Positions 16,980 to 25,330 of a stretch of 57,087 nucleotides of DNA are shown here, in pieces (position 1 is the stretch's first letter; each line of letters begins with the position of its first letter). The DNA is taken from assembly GCA_900551715.1 (NCBI GenBank), contig URXG01000007.1, positions 1 to 57,087 on the forward strand, written 5' to 3'. This DNA is from an uncultured Blautia sp. GTDB lineage: Bacteria > Bacillota > Clostridia > Lachnospirales > Lachnospiraceae. Both the position numbers and the translations under genes were made by a program. The notes beneath the pieces were generated by a model. That model was not told the origin of the DNA. It was given only the letters and a program-made list of their open reading frames with translations, and ran no database searches.

Positions 16980-17898
16980 TTTTGTTTCCTCCCCGTTTGG
17001 TAGGTTTTGCAAAATATTTGCTCTGCCAGTATGGAACTGCAAGGAAGATTGCAACAACAAGTGCAGACAGCAGTTTCAGAAGGTCAGTGTCGATTCCCAT
17101 CCAGATAACAGTCTGAAGTACCAGATAATAAAGGATAGAACCTAATGCCACACTGAGAAGACGGAGAGCAAAGTTGCGGAAAATACGTCCGAAAATAGCT
17201 TCACCGATAATAACAGCGGCAAGACCGATAACGATAGAACCACGTCCCATGTTGATATCGGCAAATCCCTGATACTGAGCCAAAAGTGCACTGGAAAGAG
17301 CAACCAGACCGTTGGAGATCATAAGACCAAGTACTTTGCATACGTCAGTATTGATACCCTGTGCCCGGGACATATTGGGGTTACAGCCGGTAGAACGGAG
17401 AGAACATCCAAGTTCTGTTCCGAAGAACCAGTACAGGATTGCAATCAGAACAACAATGAAAATAGCTACGATAAGAATAGTGTTCTGGTAAAAAGGTACA
17501 TTTTTAACATTACGAAGGGAAACGAGAAGATTATATTTGTTTCCGTTAACAGCCTGGTTGGCTTTACCCATGATCTTCAGGTTAACAGAATAAAGACCAA
17601 GTTGGGTAAGGATACCTGCCAGGATAGCAGGAATACCCATGAAAGTGTGAAAGATTCCTGTTGCAAGTCCTGCCAGCATTCCTGCACAGGTAGCGGCGAT
17701 CATAGATGCAAACATACTGTGACCACTCATTAGCATCATGATGCACACAGCACCACCGGTACACATGGTACCATCAACAGTAAGGTCGGCAACATCCAGA
17801 ATACGGAAAGTAAGATAGACACCAATGGCCATGATACCCCAGATAAGACCCTGGGCAGCAGCACCTGGAAGTGCATTTACTAAAGTTATTATGTTCAT
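16972..17898 (-). CDS. ABC transporter permease (TrpY/LivH-like)
   Basis: A 308-residue membrane protein with about eight to nine hydrophobic segments and the branched-chain-permease-like stretch FRILDVADLTVDGTMCTGG near the N-terminus, typical of the TrpY permease family. The ATG at 17898 follows AGGAGG (MNIITLVNAL); the 17919 start has no such site. It lies between the binding protein and the ATPase. A hairpin in the 99-base gap after the binding-protein gene probably adjusts relative expression. Confidence 0.88.
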   Translation of the reverse strand: MNIITLVNALPGAAAQGLIWGIMAIGVYLTFRILDVADLTVDGTMCTGGAVCIMMLMSGHSMFASMIAATCAGMLAGLATGIFHTFMGIPAILAGILTQLGLYSVNLKIMGKANQAVNGNKYNLLVSLRNVKNVPFYQNTILIVAIFIVVLIAILYWFFGTELGCSLRSTGCNPNMSRAQGINTDVCKVLGLMISNGLVALSSALLAQYQGFADINMGRGSIVIGLAAVIIGEAIFGRIFRNFALRLLSVALGSILYYLVLQTVIWMGIDTDLLKLLSALVVAIFLAVPYWQSKYFAKPTKRGGNKNA

Positions 17899-17925
17899 TT
17901 CAGTCCTCCTGATTAACACAGACAG

Positions 17926-17954
17926 CGAGAAAGGATATCCCTTTCCCGCTGTTA
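17926..17954 (-). promoter_or_regulatory. Intercistronic hairpin between binding protein and permease
   Basis: CAGCG-GAAAGG and CCTTTC-CGCTG form a stem without a T-tract. Such hairpins often protect the upstream message or partly stop transcription, giving more binding protein than permease. Confidence 0.55.
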
Positions 17955-17997
17955 GGTGTGATTTGAATTTTTAGTTAAAATCGGGGTGTATTGGTTA

Positions 17998-19074
17998 TTA
18001 CTCAGCTGCTTCCTCGTCAGTAGTTTCTGTAGCTGTATCGTCTTCTGCTGCATTGTCTTCAGCTGCTTCTTCAGAAGAGTCATCACTTTCTTCTTCAGCG
18101 TCTGCACCGATTGCAACATAGTCATCAGGAACTTCTATACCAAGTTCTTTACAGATTTCAGGATTGTATTCTTTGGTGAACTGAGGTGCATATTCAATTG
18201 GCATGGTGGAAATATCTTCGCCGTCTACCAGAACTTTCAGAGCCATTTTACCGGTTGCAACACCAAGATCATAATAGTTGATGGAAAGAGTTGCAACACC
18301 ACATCCCTGGCAGATACCCTCTTCGCCGGCGATTACCGGGATTTTTTCAGGAGCACAAATGTTATTGATGATCTCTGTGTTAGCTGCTACAGTATTATCT
18401 GTAGGAACATAAATAACATCGCTTTCAGAAGCAGCTGTTGTTGCTACAGAAGAAAGGTCGTTGGAATCAGAGAATGCGTAATATTCACAGGTGTATCCCA
18501 GATCTTCCAGAGCTGCTTTGACTGTATCTACCTGATACTGGGAGTTTGCTTCTGCAGAGCAGTAAATAAGGCCTACATTCTTTGCGTCCGGGAAGAGTTC
18601 GTTCAGCATTGCTGCCTGATCTTCCAGTGGAGCAAGATCAGAAGTACCGGAGATGTTGCCGCCTACAGTTCCGTCAAAATCATCAAGGTCAAGTGCTACA
18701 CCGTATTCTGTTACGGAAGTACCAAGAATCGGGATATCTGTAGTTCCTGCTGCAGCTGCCTGAAGAGAAGGAGTTGCGTTTGCAAGGATCAGATCCACAC
18801 CGTCAGAAACAAAGTCTGTGATGATAGTAGAACAGGTATTGGAATCACCCTGTGCGTTCTGCTCATCAAAAGTTACTTTGTCACCAAGTTCTGCTGTGAT
18901 GGCATCTTTGAATCCCTGTGTTGCTGCGTCCAGTGCTTCATGCTGTACCAACTGACAGATGCCAATGTTGTATGTCTTGTCATCTGCTTTATCGTCTGCA
19001 GCAAAAACGCTGACACCGCCCATGCCAACTACCATAGTTGCAGACAGAATGCCTGCTAAAACCTGCTTTTTCAT
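17998..19074 (-). CDS. ABC transporter substrate-binding protein, TrpX family, with acidic tail
   Basis: A 358-residue periplasmic-binding-type protein of the ABC_sub_bind/TrpX family (NIGICQLVQHEALDAATQGF at the mature start; later VIYVPTDNTVAANTEII). The signal peptide ends VSVFAADD with no lipobox cysteine, unusual for a Gram-positive binding protein. The last 33 residues include 17 Asp/Glu and no basic residue. Start at 19074 follows AGGAGG. It is the first gene of the minus-strand operon and has a strong promoter. The ligand is likely an aromatic amino acid or related compound, by family only. Confidence 0.88.
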   Translation of the reverse strand: MKKQVLAGILSATMVVGMGGVSVFAADDKADDKTYNIGICQLVQHEALDAATQGFKDAITAELGDKVTFDEQNAQGDSNTCSTIITDFVSDGVDLILANATPSLQAAAAGTTDIPILGTSVTEYGVALDLDDFDGTVGGNISGTSDLAPLEDQAAMLNELFPDAKNVGLIYCSAEANSQYQVDTVKAALEDLGYTCEYYAFSDSNDLSSVATTAASESDVIYVPTDNTVAANTEIINNICAPEKIPVIAGEEGICQGCGVATLSINYYDLGVATGKMALKVLVDGEDISTMPIEYAPQFTKEYNPEICKELGIEVPDDYVAIGADAEEESDDSSEEAAEDNAAEDDTATETTDEEAAE

Positions 19075-19128
19075 ATGAAATTCCTCCTGTTTTGAATATC
19101 TTATTTCAAATCTGTTAAACTTGTTCCA

Positions 19129-19156
19129 GTATAACGCTTTAACGCATGGAAGTCAA
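19129..19156 (-). promoter_or_regulatory. Strong sigma-A promoter of the TrpX-like operon
   Basis: On the minus strand TTGACT (19151-19156) and TATACT (19129-19134) have 17-base spacing. The 5' leader would be only about 45 bases, too short for a T-box. Confidence 0.75.
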
Positions 19157-19163
19157 GAAGTAT

Positions 19164-19188
19164 TGCAACCAAAAAATTTTAGGTTGCA
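19164..19188. promoter_or_regulatory. Dyad TGCAACC-N11-GGTTGCA, candidate operator
   Basis: A perfect seven-base inverted repeat sits eight bases upstream of the -35 box of the TrpX-like promoter and about 30 bases from the divergent BMP promoter, where an activator or repressor could act on either. Confidence 0.45.
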
Positions 19189-19217
19189 GAAAAGATCGTA
19201 TTATTTCTTTGAATTTA

Positions 19218-19246
19218 TTGACAATTTAAAAATGGTTTTGTATAGT
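19218..19246 (+). promoter_or_regulatory. Strong sigma-A promoter of the BMP binding-protein gene
   Basis: TTGACA (19218-19223) and TATAGT (19241-19246), spacing 17. Divergent from the TrpX-like promoter. Confidence 0.75.
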
Positions 19247-19335
19247 AAAAGTACTTGCAAAGAGGCGTAACCAATAGTGTTGTGCCTCTTTTATTCAGTA
19301 AACCTGAGACAACACATGAAATGGAGGAAGAAGAA

Positions 19336-20517
19336 ATGAAAAAAGCATTAGCAATGGCAGTTGCAGCAGCAATGACAGTTTCCATGACATCAGTAGCTCC
19401 TGTATATGCAGCAGATGGCGTGGCAAAAGAAGATCTGAAGATAGGCGCCATTTACATCGGTGATGAGAACGAGGGATATACCGCAGCTCATATGGCTGGT
19501 ATCGATGAAATGCAGGAAGCACTTGGACTGGATGATTCCCAGATCATCGAAAAGACTTTGATTGGTGAAGATGAAGGATGTTTCGACGCAGCAGCAGACC
19601 TTGCAGATCAGGGTTGCCAGATCATTTTTGCAAACAGCTTTGGTCATGAAAGCTATATACTGGAAGCAGCAGGAGAATATCCGGATGTTCAGTTCTGCCA
19701 CGCAACAGGAACTCAGGCAGCATCCAGTGGTTTTTCGAATATGCATAACTATTTCACAAATATTTATGAAGCACGTTATGTATCTGGTGTAGTTGCAGGT
19801 CTGAAACTGAATGAAATGATCGAAGATGGAACAATTACAGAGGATAACTGCAAAATGGGTTATGTAGGTGCATTCCCATATGCAGAGGTTATTTCCGGAT
19901 ATACTTCTTTCTATCTTGGAGCAAAGAGTGTATGCCCATCCGTAACAATGGAAGTAAAATACACAAACAGCTGGGCAAGCTTTGACCTTGAAAAAGAATG
20001 TGCAGATGCACTGATCTCTGATGGTTGTGTACTGATCAGCCAGCATGCAGATACAACAGGTGCTCCTACAGCATGTGAAGCAGCCGGTGTTCCTTGTGTA
20101 GGATACAATGTTGATATGACATCTGTTGCTCCAAATACAGCACTTACCTCCGCTTCTATGGACTGGGGTGTATATTACACTTATGCAGTACAGTGCATGC
20201 TTGACGGAACAGAGATTGACACTGACTGGTGCAAAGGTTTTGCAGAGGGAGCAGATAAGATCACACCACTCAACGACAAAGTTGTAGCAGAAGGTACAGA
20301 AGAAAAAGTAAAAGAAGTAGAAGATGCACTTGCAGACGGATCCCTCCATGTATTTGATACTTCCACATTTACAGTAGATGGTAAAGAACTTACTACTTAT
20401 AAAAAAGACGGAAGCGATACAGAGTATATTTCTGATGGATATTTCCATGAATCAGAATATGGTTCCGCACCGGCATTTGATATTGCTATCGACGGAATCA
20501 CATCTATTACAGAATAA
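19336..20517 (+). CDS. BMP family ABC transporter substrate-binding protein
   Basis: A 393-residue binding protein of the BMP/PnrA family, which usually captures purine nucleosides. Visible are LKIGAIYIGDENEGYTAAHMAG, the family-typical GCQIIFANSFGH, and PDVQFCHATG. The signal peptide ends APVYAADG with AxA cleavage and no lipobox cysteine. The ATG at 19336 follows GGAGG and starts the signal peptide; the frame is open from 19255 but those codons lie in the leader. A terminator separates it from the ATPase and permease genes, so it can be made in excess over them. Confidence 0.92.
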   Translation: MKKALAMAVAAAMTVSMTSVAPVYAADGVAKEDLKIGAIYIGDENEGYTAAHMAGIDEMQEALGLDDSQIIEKTLIGEDEGCFDAAADLADQGCQIIFANSFGHESYILEAAGEYPDVQFCHATGTQAASSGFSNMHNYFTNIYEARYVSGVVAGLKLNEMIEDGTITEDNCKMGYVGAFPYAEVISGYTSFYLGAKSVCPSVTMEVKYTNSWASFDLEKECADALISDGCVLISQHADTTGAPTACEAAGVPCVGYNVDMTSVAPNTALTSASMDWGVYYTYAVQCMLDGTEIDTDWCKGFAEGADKITPLNDKVVAEGTEEKVKEVEDALADGSLHVFDTSTFTVDGKELTTYKKDGSDTEYISDGYFHESEYGSAPAFDIAIDGITSITE

Positions 20518-20530
20518 TAAAACAGGTTCA

Positions 20531-20562
20531 GGCGGAGCTGCCAGTCAGCAGCTCTGCTTTTT
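20531..20562 (+). terminator. Terminator between the BMP gene and its ABC genes
   Basis: GGCGGAGCTGC and GCAGCTCTGC pair around a six-base loop, followed by TTTTTT. Confidence 0.85.
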
Positions 20563-20714
20563 TATATGATGGAGATGTTTTTCTCTGTAAACAGTGACAT
20601 ATTTTTCATATTGAGAAAGTTCATGTGGACGCAGACCTTTGAATTCTGGTATGATTCCATTATATAAAAAAGCACATGATGAATGTTGTGTTTATATGTA
20701 AGGAGGGAATGGAA

Positions 20715-22253
20715 GTGGCAGAAAATTATGCACTTGAGCTTAAAAATATAACCAAGCGTTTTGGTTCTGTTCTTGCCAATGATCATGTGGATCTGACACT
20801 GAAAAAATCTGAGATTCTTGCTATTCTCGGAGAAAATGGCAGTGGTAAGACTACACTGATGAATATGATTTATGGTATTTATTATCCGGATGAAGGACAG
20901 ATATTTGTAGATGGAAAAGAAGTTACCATACGTTCACCTAAGGATTCTTTTGAACTTGGAATCGGAATGGTGCATCAGCATTTCAAACTGGTAGATGTAC
21001 TGACAGCAGCAGAAAATATTGTTCTTGGTCTGCCGGGCAAGGCTATGCTGAATATGAAAAAAGTGACAGAAGAGATTCAGCAGATCGTAAATAAATATGG
21101 TTTTGATCTGGATCTTTCCCAGAAAATATATGAGATGTCTGTTTCTCAGAAGCAGACCGTAGAGATCGTCAAAATGCTTTATCGTGGGGCAAAAATCCTG
21201 ATTCTGGATGAGCCTACCGCTGTACTGACACCTCAGGAAGCAGACCGTCTTTTTGATATTCTCCGTAATATGCGAGATGACGGATGTGCCATTATCATCA
21301 TCACACACAAACTTCAGGAAGTATTGGCTCTTTCTGATCGTGTGGCTATCCTTCGTAAAGGCCAGTATATTGATACAGTAGAAACAGCACAGGCCAATGT
21401 ACAGAGTCTTTCTGATATGATGGTGGGAAATAAGGTTGATCTGAATATTGACCGTCCAAAGCCGGAAAACGTCCGTAAACGTCTCTCTATTCAGGGACTG
21501 AACTGTAAAGATAAAGACGGGGTCAAAACGCTGGATGATGTAGATCTTACCATTAATACAGGCGAGATCCTGGGTATTGCGGGTATTTCCGGAAGTGGAC
21601 AGAAAGAGCTTCTGGAGGCTATTGCCGGACTCCAGGAAGTAGAGAGTGGGACGATCCAGCTTCTGGATGATGAAGGAAATGCCAAAGAACTTTCCAAAAT
21701 GGACTCCATTGCCATTAATGAAGCTGGTATCAGTCTTGCTTTCGTTCCGGAAGACCGTATTGGTATGGGACTTGTTGGTGATATGGATATGACAGATAAT
21801 ATGATGATCCGCAGTTATCGTAATGGAAAAGGCCCGTTCCTTGACCGAAAAGGACCTCGTGAACTGGCACAGAAGATCAAAGACAGATTGGAAGTCATGA
21901 CTCCAAGTATTTCTGCTCCGGTACGTCGTATGTCCGGTGGAAATGTACAGAAAGTTCTGGTTGGACGTGAGATCGCTCAGAATCCCAAAGTGCTTCTGGT
22001 AGCATTTCCTACCAGAGGAGTAGATGTCAATACTTCTCATGTAATTTATGAACTGCTTAACGAACAGAAAAAAAATGGAGTAGCTGTTGTCTGTGTAATT
22101 GAGGACCTGGATGTGGTGCTGGAACTCTGTGACCGTATTGCAGTTCTCTGTGGCGGTTGCATCAGCGGCATCGTAGATGGCAGATCTGCCACAAAAGAGG
22201 GAATCGGACTTCTTATGACGAAACACGAAAAAGGAGGGGTACAGAATGCATAA
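20715..22253 (+). CDS. ABC transporter ATP-binding protein, duplicated cassette (BMP/nucleoside type)
   Basis: A 512-residue protein with two ATPase cassettes: the first with Walker A GENGSGKTT, the second (from about residue 270) with the degenerate GISGSGQKE and signature MSGGNVQKV, as is normal for nucleoside and ribose-type importers. The start is placed at GTG 20715 (MAENYALELK), eight bases after AGGAGG; the ATG at 20709 is only two bases from that site. It overlaps the next permease gene by eight bases. With the BMP protein it forms a likely nucleoside importer. Confidence 0.92.
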   Translation: MAENYALELKNITKRFGSVLANDHVDLTLKKSEILAILGENGSGKTTLMNMIYGIYYPDEGQIFVDGKEVTIRSPKDSFELGIGMVHQHFKLVDVLTAAENIVLGLPGKAMLNMKKVTEEIQQIVNKYGFDLDLSQKIYEMSVSQKQTVEIVKMLYRGAKILILDEPTAVLTPQEADRLFDILRNMRDDGCAIIIITHKLQEVLALSDRVAILRKGQYIDTVETAQANVQSLSDMMVGNKVDLNIDRPKPENVRKRLSIQGLNCKDKDGVKTLDDVDLTINTGEILGIAGISGSGQKELLEAIAGLQEVESGTIQLLDDEGNAKELSKMDSIAINEAGISLAFVPEDRIGMGLVGDMDMTDNMMIRSYRNGKGPFLDRKGPRELAQKIKDRLEVMTPSISAPVRRMSGGNVQKVLVGREIAQNPKVLLVAFPTRGVDVNTSHVIYELLNEQKKNGVAVVCVIEDLDVVLELCDRIAVLCGGCISGIVDGRSATKEGIGLLMTKHEKGGVQNA

Positions 22254-23322
22254 GGAACCTTTCTTAAAAATGTCCAAAAGAGAGAACATCAGCTGGCAGA
22301 AAAGGCTTGTAATCCGTTTTATTGCACTGATTCTGGCACTGATCGTCTGTGCTGGCGTGATCGTTGCTCTTGTAAAAATGAACCCATTAGACGTATACAA
22401 AGCCATCTGGGATGGTGCTCTGGGATCAGAAAGACGTGTGTGGATGACATTGAGAGATACCATGATACTGTTATGTATCTCCATTGGTCTGGCACCTGCT
22501 TTTAAGATGCGTTTCTGGAATATCGGAGCAGAAGGCCAGATCTTGATCGGTGGTGCCTGCTCAGCGGCAGTTATGATCTATGCCGGAGACAAGATGCCTA
22601 CACCGGTACTTTTGCTTGTAATGTTTGTGGCAAGTATGCTTGGTGGACTGATCTGGGGTGTGATCCCGGCAGTATTCAAGGCTTACTGGAATACAAATGA
22701 AACACTTTTTACACTAATGCTGAACTATGTTGCTATGCAGGTTGTCACTTACTGTATTGTTTTCTGGGAAAATCCAAAAGGTTCCAATACCGTTGGTATT
22801 ATCAATCAGTCTACACAGGCCGGCTGGCTTCCGGAGCTTTTCGGACAGAAATACGGCTGGAATCTGGTAATTGTCCTGGCACTGACGGTGATCATGTTTA
22901 TTTATCTGAAATACAGTAAGCAGGGTTATGAGATTGCAGTTGTAGGTGAAAGTGAAAACACTGCACGTTATGCAGGCATCCATGTAAAAAGAGTCATCAT
23001 TCGTACCATGGCGATTTCCGGTGCCATCTGTGGCCTGGCAGGTTTTGTTATTGTCAGTGGCGCGAGCCATACGATTTCCACAGCAACTGCCGGTGGACGT
23101 GGATTTACAGCAATTATCGTAGCATGGCTTTCCAAGTTTAATACGTTTATCATGGTAGCAGTTTCCTTTGGGATTATTTTTATGAATCAGGGTGCTGTAC
23201 AGATTGCAACACAGTATGGCCTCAACGAAAATGCTTCTGATGTTATCCTTGGAATTATTCTGTTCTTTCTGATCGGAGCAGAGTTCTTTATCAATTATCG
23301 AGTTGAGCGTACGAAGAAATAG
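22246..23322 (+). CDS. ABC transporter permease, BMP/nucleoside system (first subunit)
   Basis: A 358-residue permease of the BPD_transp_2 family with about ten hydrophobic segments. WNIGAEGQILIGG near residue 88 and GESENTARYAGI with GLAGFVIVSG are conserved in the NupP/YufP-type subunit. The ATG overlaps the ATPase stop, consistent with coupled translation, and the second permease follows after 12 bases. Confidence 0.9.
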   Translation: MHKEPFLKMSKRENISWQKRLVIRFIALILALIVCAGVIVALVKMNPLDVYKAIWDGALGSERRVWMTLRDTMILLCISIGLAPAFKMRFWNIGAEGQILIGGACSAAVMIYAGDKMPTPVLLLVMFVASMLGGLIWGVIPAVFKAYWNTNETLFTLMLNYVAMQVVTYCIVFWENPKGSNTVGIINQSTQAGWLPELFGQKYGWNLVIVLALTVIMFIYLKYSKQGYEIAVVGESENTARYAGIHVKRVIIRTMAISGAICGLAGFVIVSGASHTISTATAGGRGFTAIIVAWLSKFNTFIMVAVSFGIIFMNQGAVQIATQYGLNENASDVILGIILFFLIGAEFFINYRVERTKK

Positions 23323-23334
23323 GAGGAAGATGCA

Positions 23335-24315
23335 ATGAGTGTACTGACTATATTTATCCAGAAAGCAATTGTCCAGGGCATCTGTATTCTTTACGGTGCG
23401 CTTGGCGAAATCATGACAGAAAAATCAGGAAACCTGAACCTTGGTATTCCCGGCATTATGTATATGGGTGGAATTGCCGGACTGATGGGAGCTTTCTTCT
23501 ATGAAAAAGATAATCCGGATCCCAATGCCTTTGTGGGAATTCTGATCTCCTTTGTCTGTGCTTTTGCCTGTGCAGCTATTGGTGGTCTGATCTACAGTAT
23601 CCTGACTATTACACTTCGTGTTAATCAGAATGTGACAGGTCTTGCCCTTACTATTTTTGGTACTGGCTTTGGTAACTTCTTCGGTGGTTCCATTTCCAAA
23701 CTTGCCGGTGGTGTAGGACAGATTTCTGTAAAAGTTACAGGAGGCGGTTACGCAGCCAAAATTCCGGGCTTGTCCAAAATTCCGGTTATAGGACCAATTA
23801 TTTTTAATTATGGATTTATGACTTATCTGTGTATCATAGCAGCGGTAGTTCTTTCTGTATTCCTGTTTAAAACAAGAATGGGACTGAATCTTCGTGCAAT
23901 CGGTGAAAACCCTGGTACAGCAGATGCAGCAGGTATCAATGTAACCAAATATAAATATCTGTCAACCTGTATCGGTGCAGGTCTTGCAGGACTTGGCGGT
24001 CTGTATTTCGTTATGGAATATTCCGGTGGAACATGGACAGATAATGGATTTGGTGACAGAGGATGGCTGGCAGTGGCACTGGTTATTTTTGCACTGTGGA
24101 AACCACTGAATGCCATCTGGGGTGCATTCCTTTTTGGAGCACTTTATATTCTGTATCTTTATATCCCGGGGCTGGGAAGAAGTATGCAGGAAGTATTCAA
24201 GGCACTGCCTTATGTGGTAACGATTATTGTACTGGTATTTACCAGTTTCCGGAAGAAGAAGGAACACCAGCCACCTGCTGCGCTGGGATTGCCTTATTTC
24301 CGTGAAGAACGTTAA
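23335..24315 (+). CDS. ABC transporter permease, BMP/nucleoside system (second subunit)
   Basis: A 326-residue permease of the NupQ/YufQ type: GALGEIMTEKSGNLNLGIPG near the N-terminus, LTIFGTGFGNFFGG and RAIGENPGTADAAGI are family marks. GGAGG precedes the ATG. It closes the three-gene ABC unit; a weak palindrome follows at 24330. The charged C-terminal end (FRKKKEHQ) is cytoplasmic. Confidence 0.9.
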   Translation: MSVLTIFIQKAIVQGICILYGALGEIMTEKSGNLNLGIPGIMYMGGIAGLMGAFFYEKDNPDPNAFVGILISFVCAFACAAIGGLIYSILTITLRVNQNVTGLALTIFGTGFGNFFGGSISKLAGGVGQISVKVTGGGYAAKIPGLSKIPVIGPIIFNYGFMTYLCIIAAVVLSVFLFKTRMGLNLRAIGENPGTADAAGINVTKYKYLSTCIGAGLAGLGGLYFVMEYSGGTWTDNGFGDRGWLAVALVIFALWKPLNAIWGAFLFGALYILYLYIPGLGRSMQEVFKALPYVVTIIVLVFTSFRKKKEHQPPAALGLPYFREER

Positions 24316-24329
24316 AATATAAAATAAAG

Positions 24330-24353
24330 AATTCCCGGTGAAAATCCGGGAAT
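24330..24353 (+). terminator. Probable terminator after the BMP-type ABC operon
   Basis: GAATTCCCGG and CCGGGAATT pair around TGAAAAT. The following bases are A-rich with no real T-tract, so efficiency is uncertain. Confidence 0.45.
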
Positions 24354-24646
24354 TAAATAAAGAACTCCGGTGAAATGGATTTTCGCTGAGTTATTCTCTG
24401 GATATGTTTCCGGTTCAGAACTTCTAAGATTCTAAGATACACAGAACTTTGCTAAAAGCGATACAGGAAAACGTCAAACTCGCCGCTTGGCGGCTCAGAC
24501 AATCCGTTTTCTGTATCAACGCAAAGACCTGTCTATCAAGAATCTATACGAAGTTCTTCAATGAACCAATACCAGAGAATAATCCCGAAAATCCTTCTCC
24601 TGGAGTTCTTCTTTTATTCCATCTTGCACCGTACTTTAAAGGGCTA

Positions 24647-24689
24647 GCGGCGTAGGAACTCTCCAATAAGGAGAGAGTCCCTACGCCGC
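24647..24689. other. GC-rich hairpin A
   Basis: GCGGCGTAGG (24647-24656) pairs perfectly with CCTACGCCGC (24680-24689), with an inner ACTCTCC/GGAGAG stem. No T-tract follows, so it is not a standard terminator. Confidence 0.85.
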
Positions 24690-24690
24690 A

Positions 24691-24725
24691 GCGGTCCTGA
24701 GGTGAGCGAAGCTCGCCCGGACCGT
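24691..24725. other. GC-rich hairpin B
   Basis: GCGGTCC (24691-24697) pairs with GGACCGT (24719-24725); inside, GGTGAGC and GCTCGCC pair around GAA. It follows hairpin A after one base. Confidence 0.85.
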
Positions 24726-24769
24726 TAGCCTCTGCGGGTGGATGGGAGAAGAAGGTAATAGGTATAAAA

Positions 24770-25047
24770 CAGAAGGCTGAGAAAGAAAATGCAGAGCATT
24801 GATGAGACAGCCTGGGAGAAGATATGAACAACAAAATTGAGCAAATACTTGCGCAGATTCCGTTAACGAGGTGCAGGCTAGCTGATGCCACCGAGGGAAA
24901 TGTCTGAGTGCCGTAAGGCACGAGTTCTTCCCGAATGGCATCAAATAAGCGCATGCACCGAGTTAGGAATCCAGCACTATTCGCGAAATTTGTTGTTCTA
25001 TATCAATCATCAGGCGTCCTTATACTCTTTTCTTTCTCAGCCTTCTG
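24770..25047. repeat. 278-bp imperfect palindrome with perfect 20-bp arms
   Basis: CAGAAGGCTGAGAAAGAAAA (24770-24789) is the exact reverse complement of 25028-25047. Nested inside are ATTGAT/ATCAAT (24798/25002), a 13-bp arm pair with one mismatch or less (24826-24838/24986-24998), GATTCC/GGAATC (24856/24966), GGTGCA/TGCACC (24870/24954), GATGCCA/TGGCATC (24884/24936) and a tip GTGCC-GTAA-GGCAC (24908-24921). A GNRA-type tip and ordered helices favour an RNA, but a MITE-like DNA element is possible. Confidence 0.8.
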
Positions 25048-25116
25048 CTTTAAATTACTTCTATTTCTTCCATGCGGGGACCCTGAGTGAAATCTTACAA
25101 AAATAATCAGATTATA

Positions 25117-25145
25117 TTGCAATTGTATAGAGTCAGCTGTATAAT
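25117..25145 (+). promoter_or_regulatory. Sigma-A-like promoter for ribU
   Basis: TTGCAA (25117-25122) and TATAAT (25140-25145), spacing 17, placing transcription start just ahead of the FMN aptamer. Confidence 0.7.
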
Positions 25146-25165
25146 ACTAACCAGATAAAAGAAAA

Positions 25166-25307
25166 TTCTTCGGGGCAGGGTGACTGATTACTGTTGATCC
25201 GTATAGAAGTCAGAATTCCCTACCGGCGGTAAAGTCCGCGACCCGCATTATGCGGTTGATCTGGTGAAATTCCAGAACCGACAGTAAAGTCTGGATGAGA
25301 GAAGAAC
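25166..25307 (+). promoter_or_regulatory. FMN riboswitch (RFN element) controlling ribU
   Basis: The RFN core is clear: GGGGCAGGGTGA, CCCTACCGGCGGTAAAG, CCGCGACCCGC, GATCTGGTGAAATTCCAG, CCGACAGTAAAGTCTGGATG and closing GAGAGAAGAA, which pairs with TTCTT at the 5' side. One variable arm is long (about 25187-25228). FMN binding would favour the downstream terminator and lower riboflavin uptake. Confidence 0.96.
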
Positions 25308-25330
25308 ACGCTGATTCATACGTGCTCATT

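Larger units (their letters stand above)
24440..25090. ncRNA. Large noncoding region with multi-hairpin structure (candidate large RNA)
   Basis: No credible gene is found in 24316-25405 before ribU. From 24440 the sequence is dominated by nested inverted repeats: CTTTGC/GCAAAG (24447/24521) enclosing GATACAGG-AAAACG/CGTTTT-CTGTATC (24460-24473 and 24505-24517) with a GCCGC/GCGGC tip; two GC-rich hairpins (24647-24689 and 24691-24725); and a 278-base rod at 24770-25047. The size (about 650 bases) and density of structure recall large ornate bacterial RNAs such as ROOL or OLE, but I cannot match a consensus. Long open frames here, for example 24544-24954 on the minus strand, look like by-products of GC-rich stems. 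Strand is not fixed. Confidence 0.45.

Noticed and set aside
17986..19059. 357-codon plus-strand frame opposite the TrpX-like gene
   Set aside because: Antisense shadow of a gene with a clear signal peptide, family motifs and promoter; translation is Cys/Phe-rich and meaningless.
19075..19250. T-box leader ahead of the TrpX-like operon
   Set aside because: The promoter leaves only about 45 bases of leader; there is no T-box sequence or terminator.
19390..20448. 352-codon minus-strand frame opposite the BMP gene
   Set aside because: Antisense shadow without start signals.
20934..22484. 516-codon minus-strand frame opposite the duplicated ATPase
   Set aside because: Antisense shadow; it crosses two real overlapping genes and has no family features.
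24544..24954. 136-codon minus-strand frame in the noncoding region
   Set aside because: It runs through GC-rich hairpins and the palindrome; composition follows the stems and there is no ribosome-binding site.
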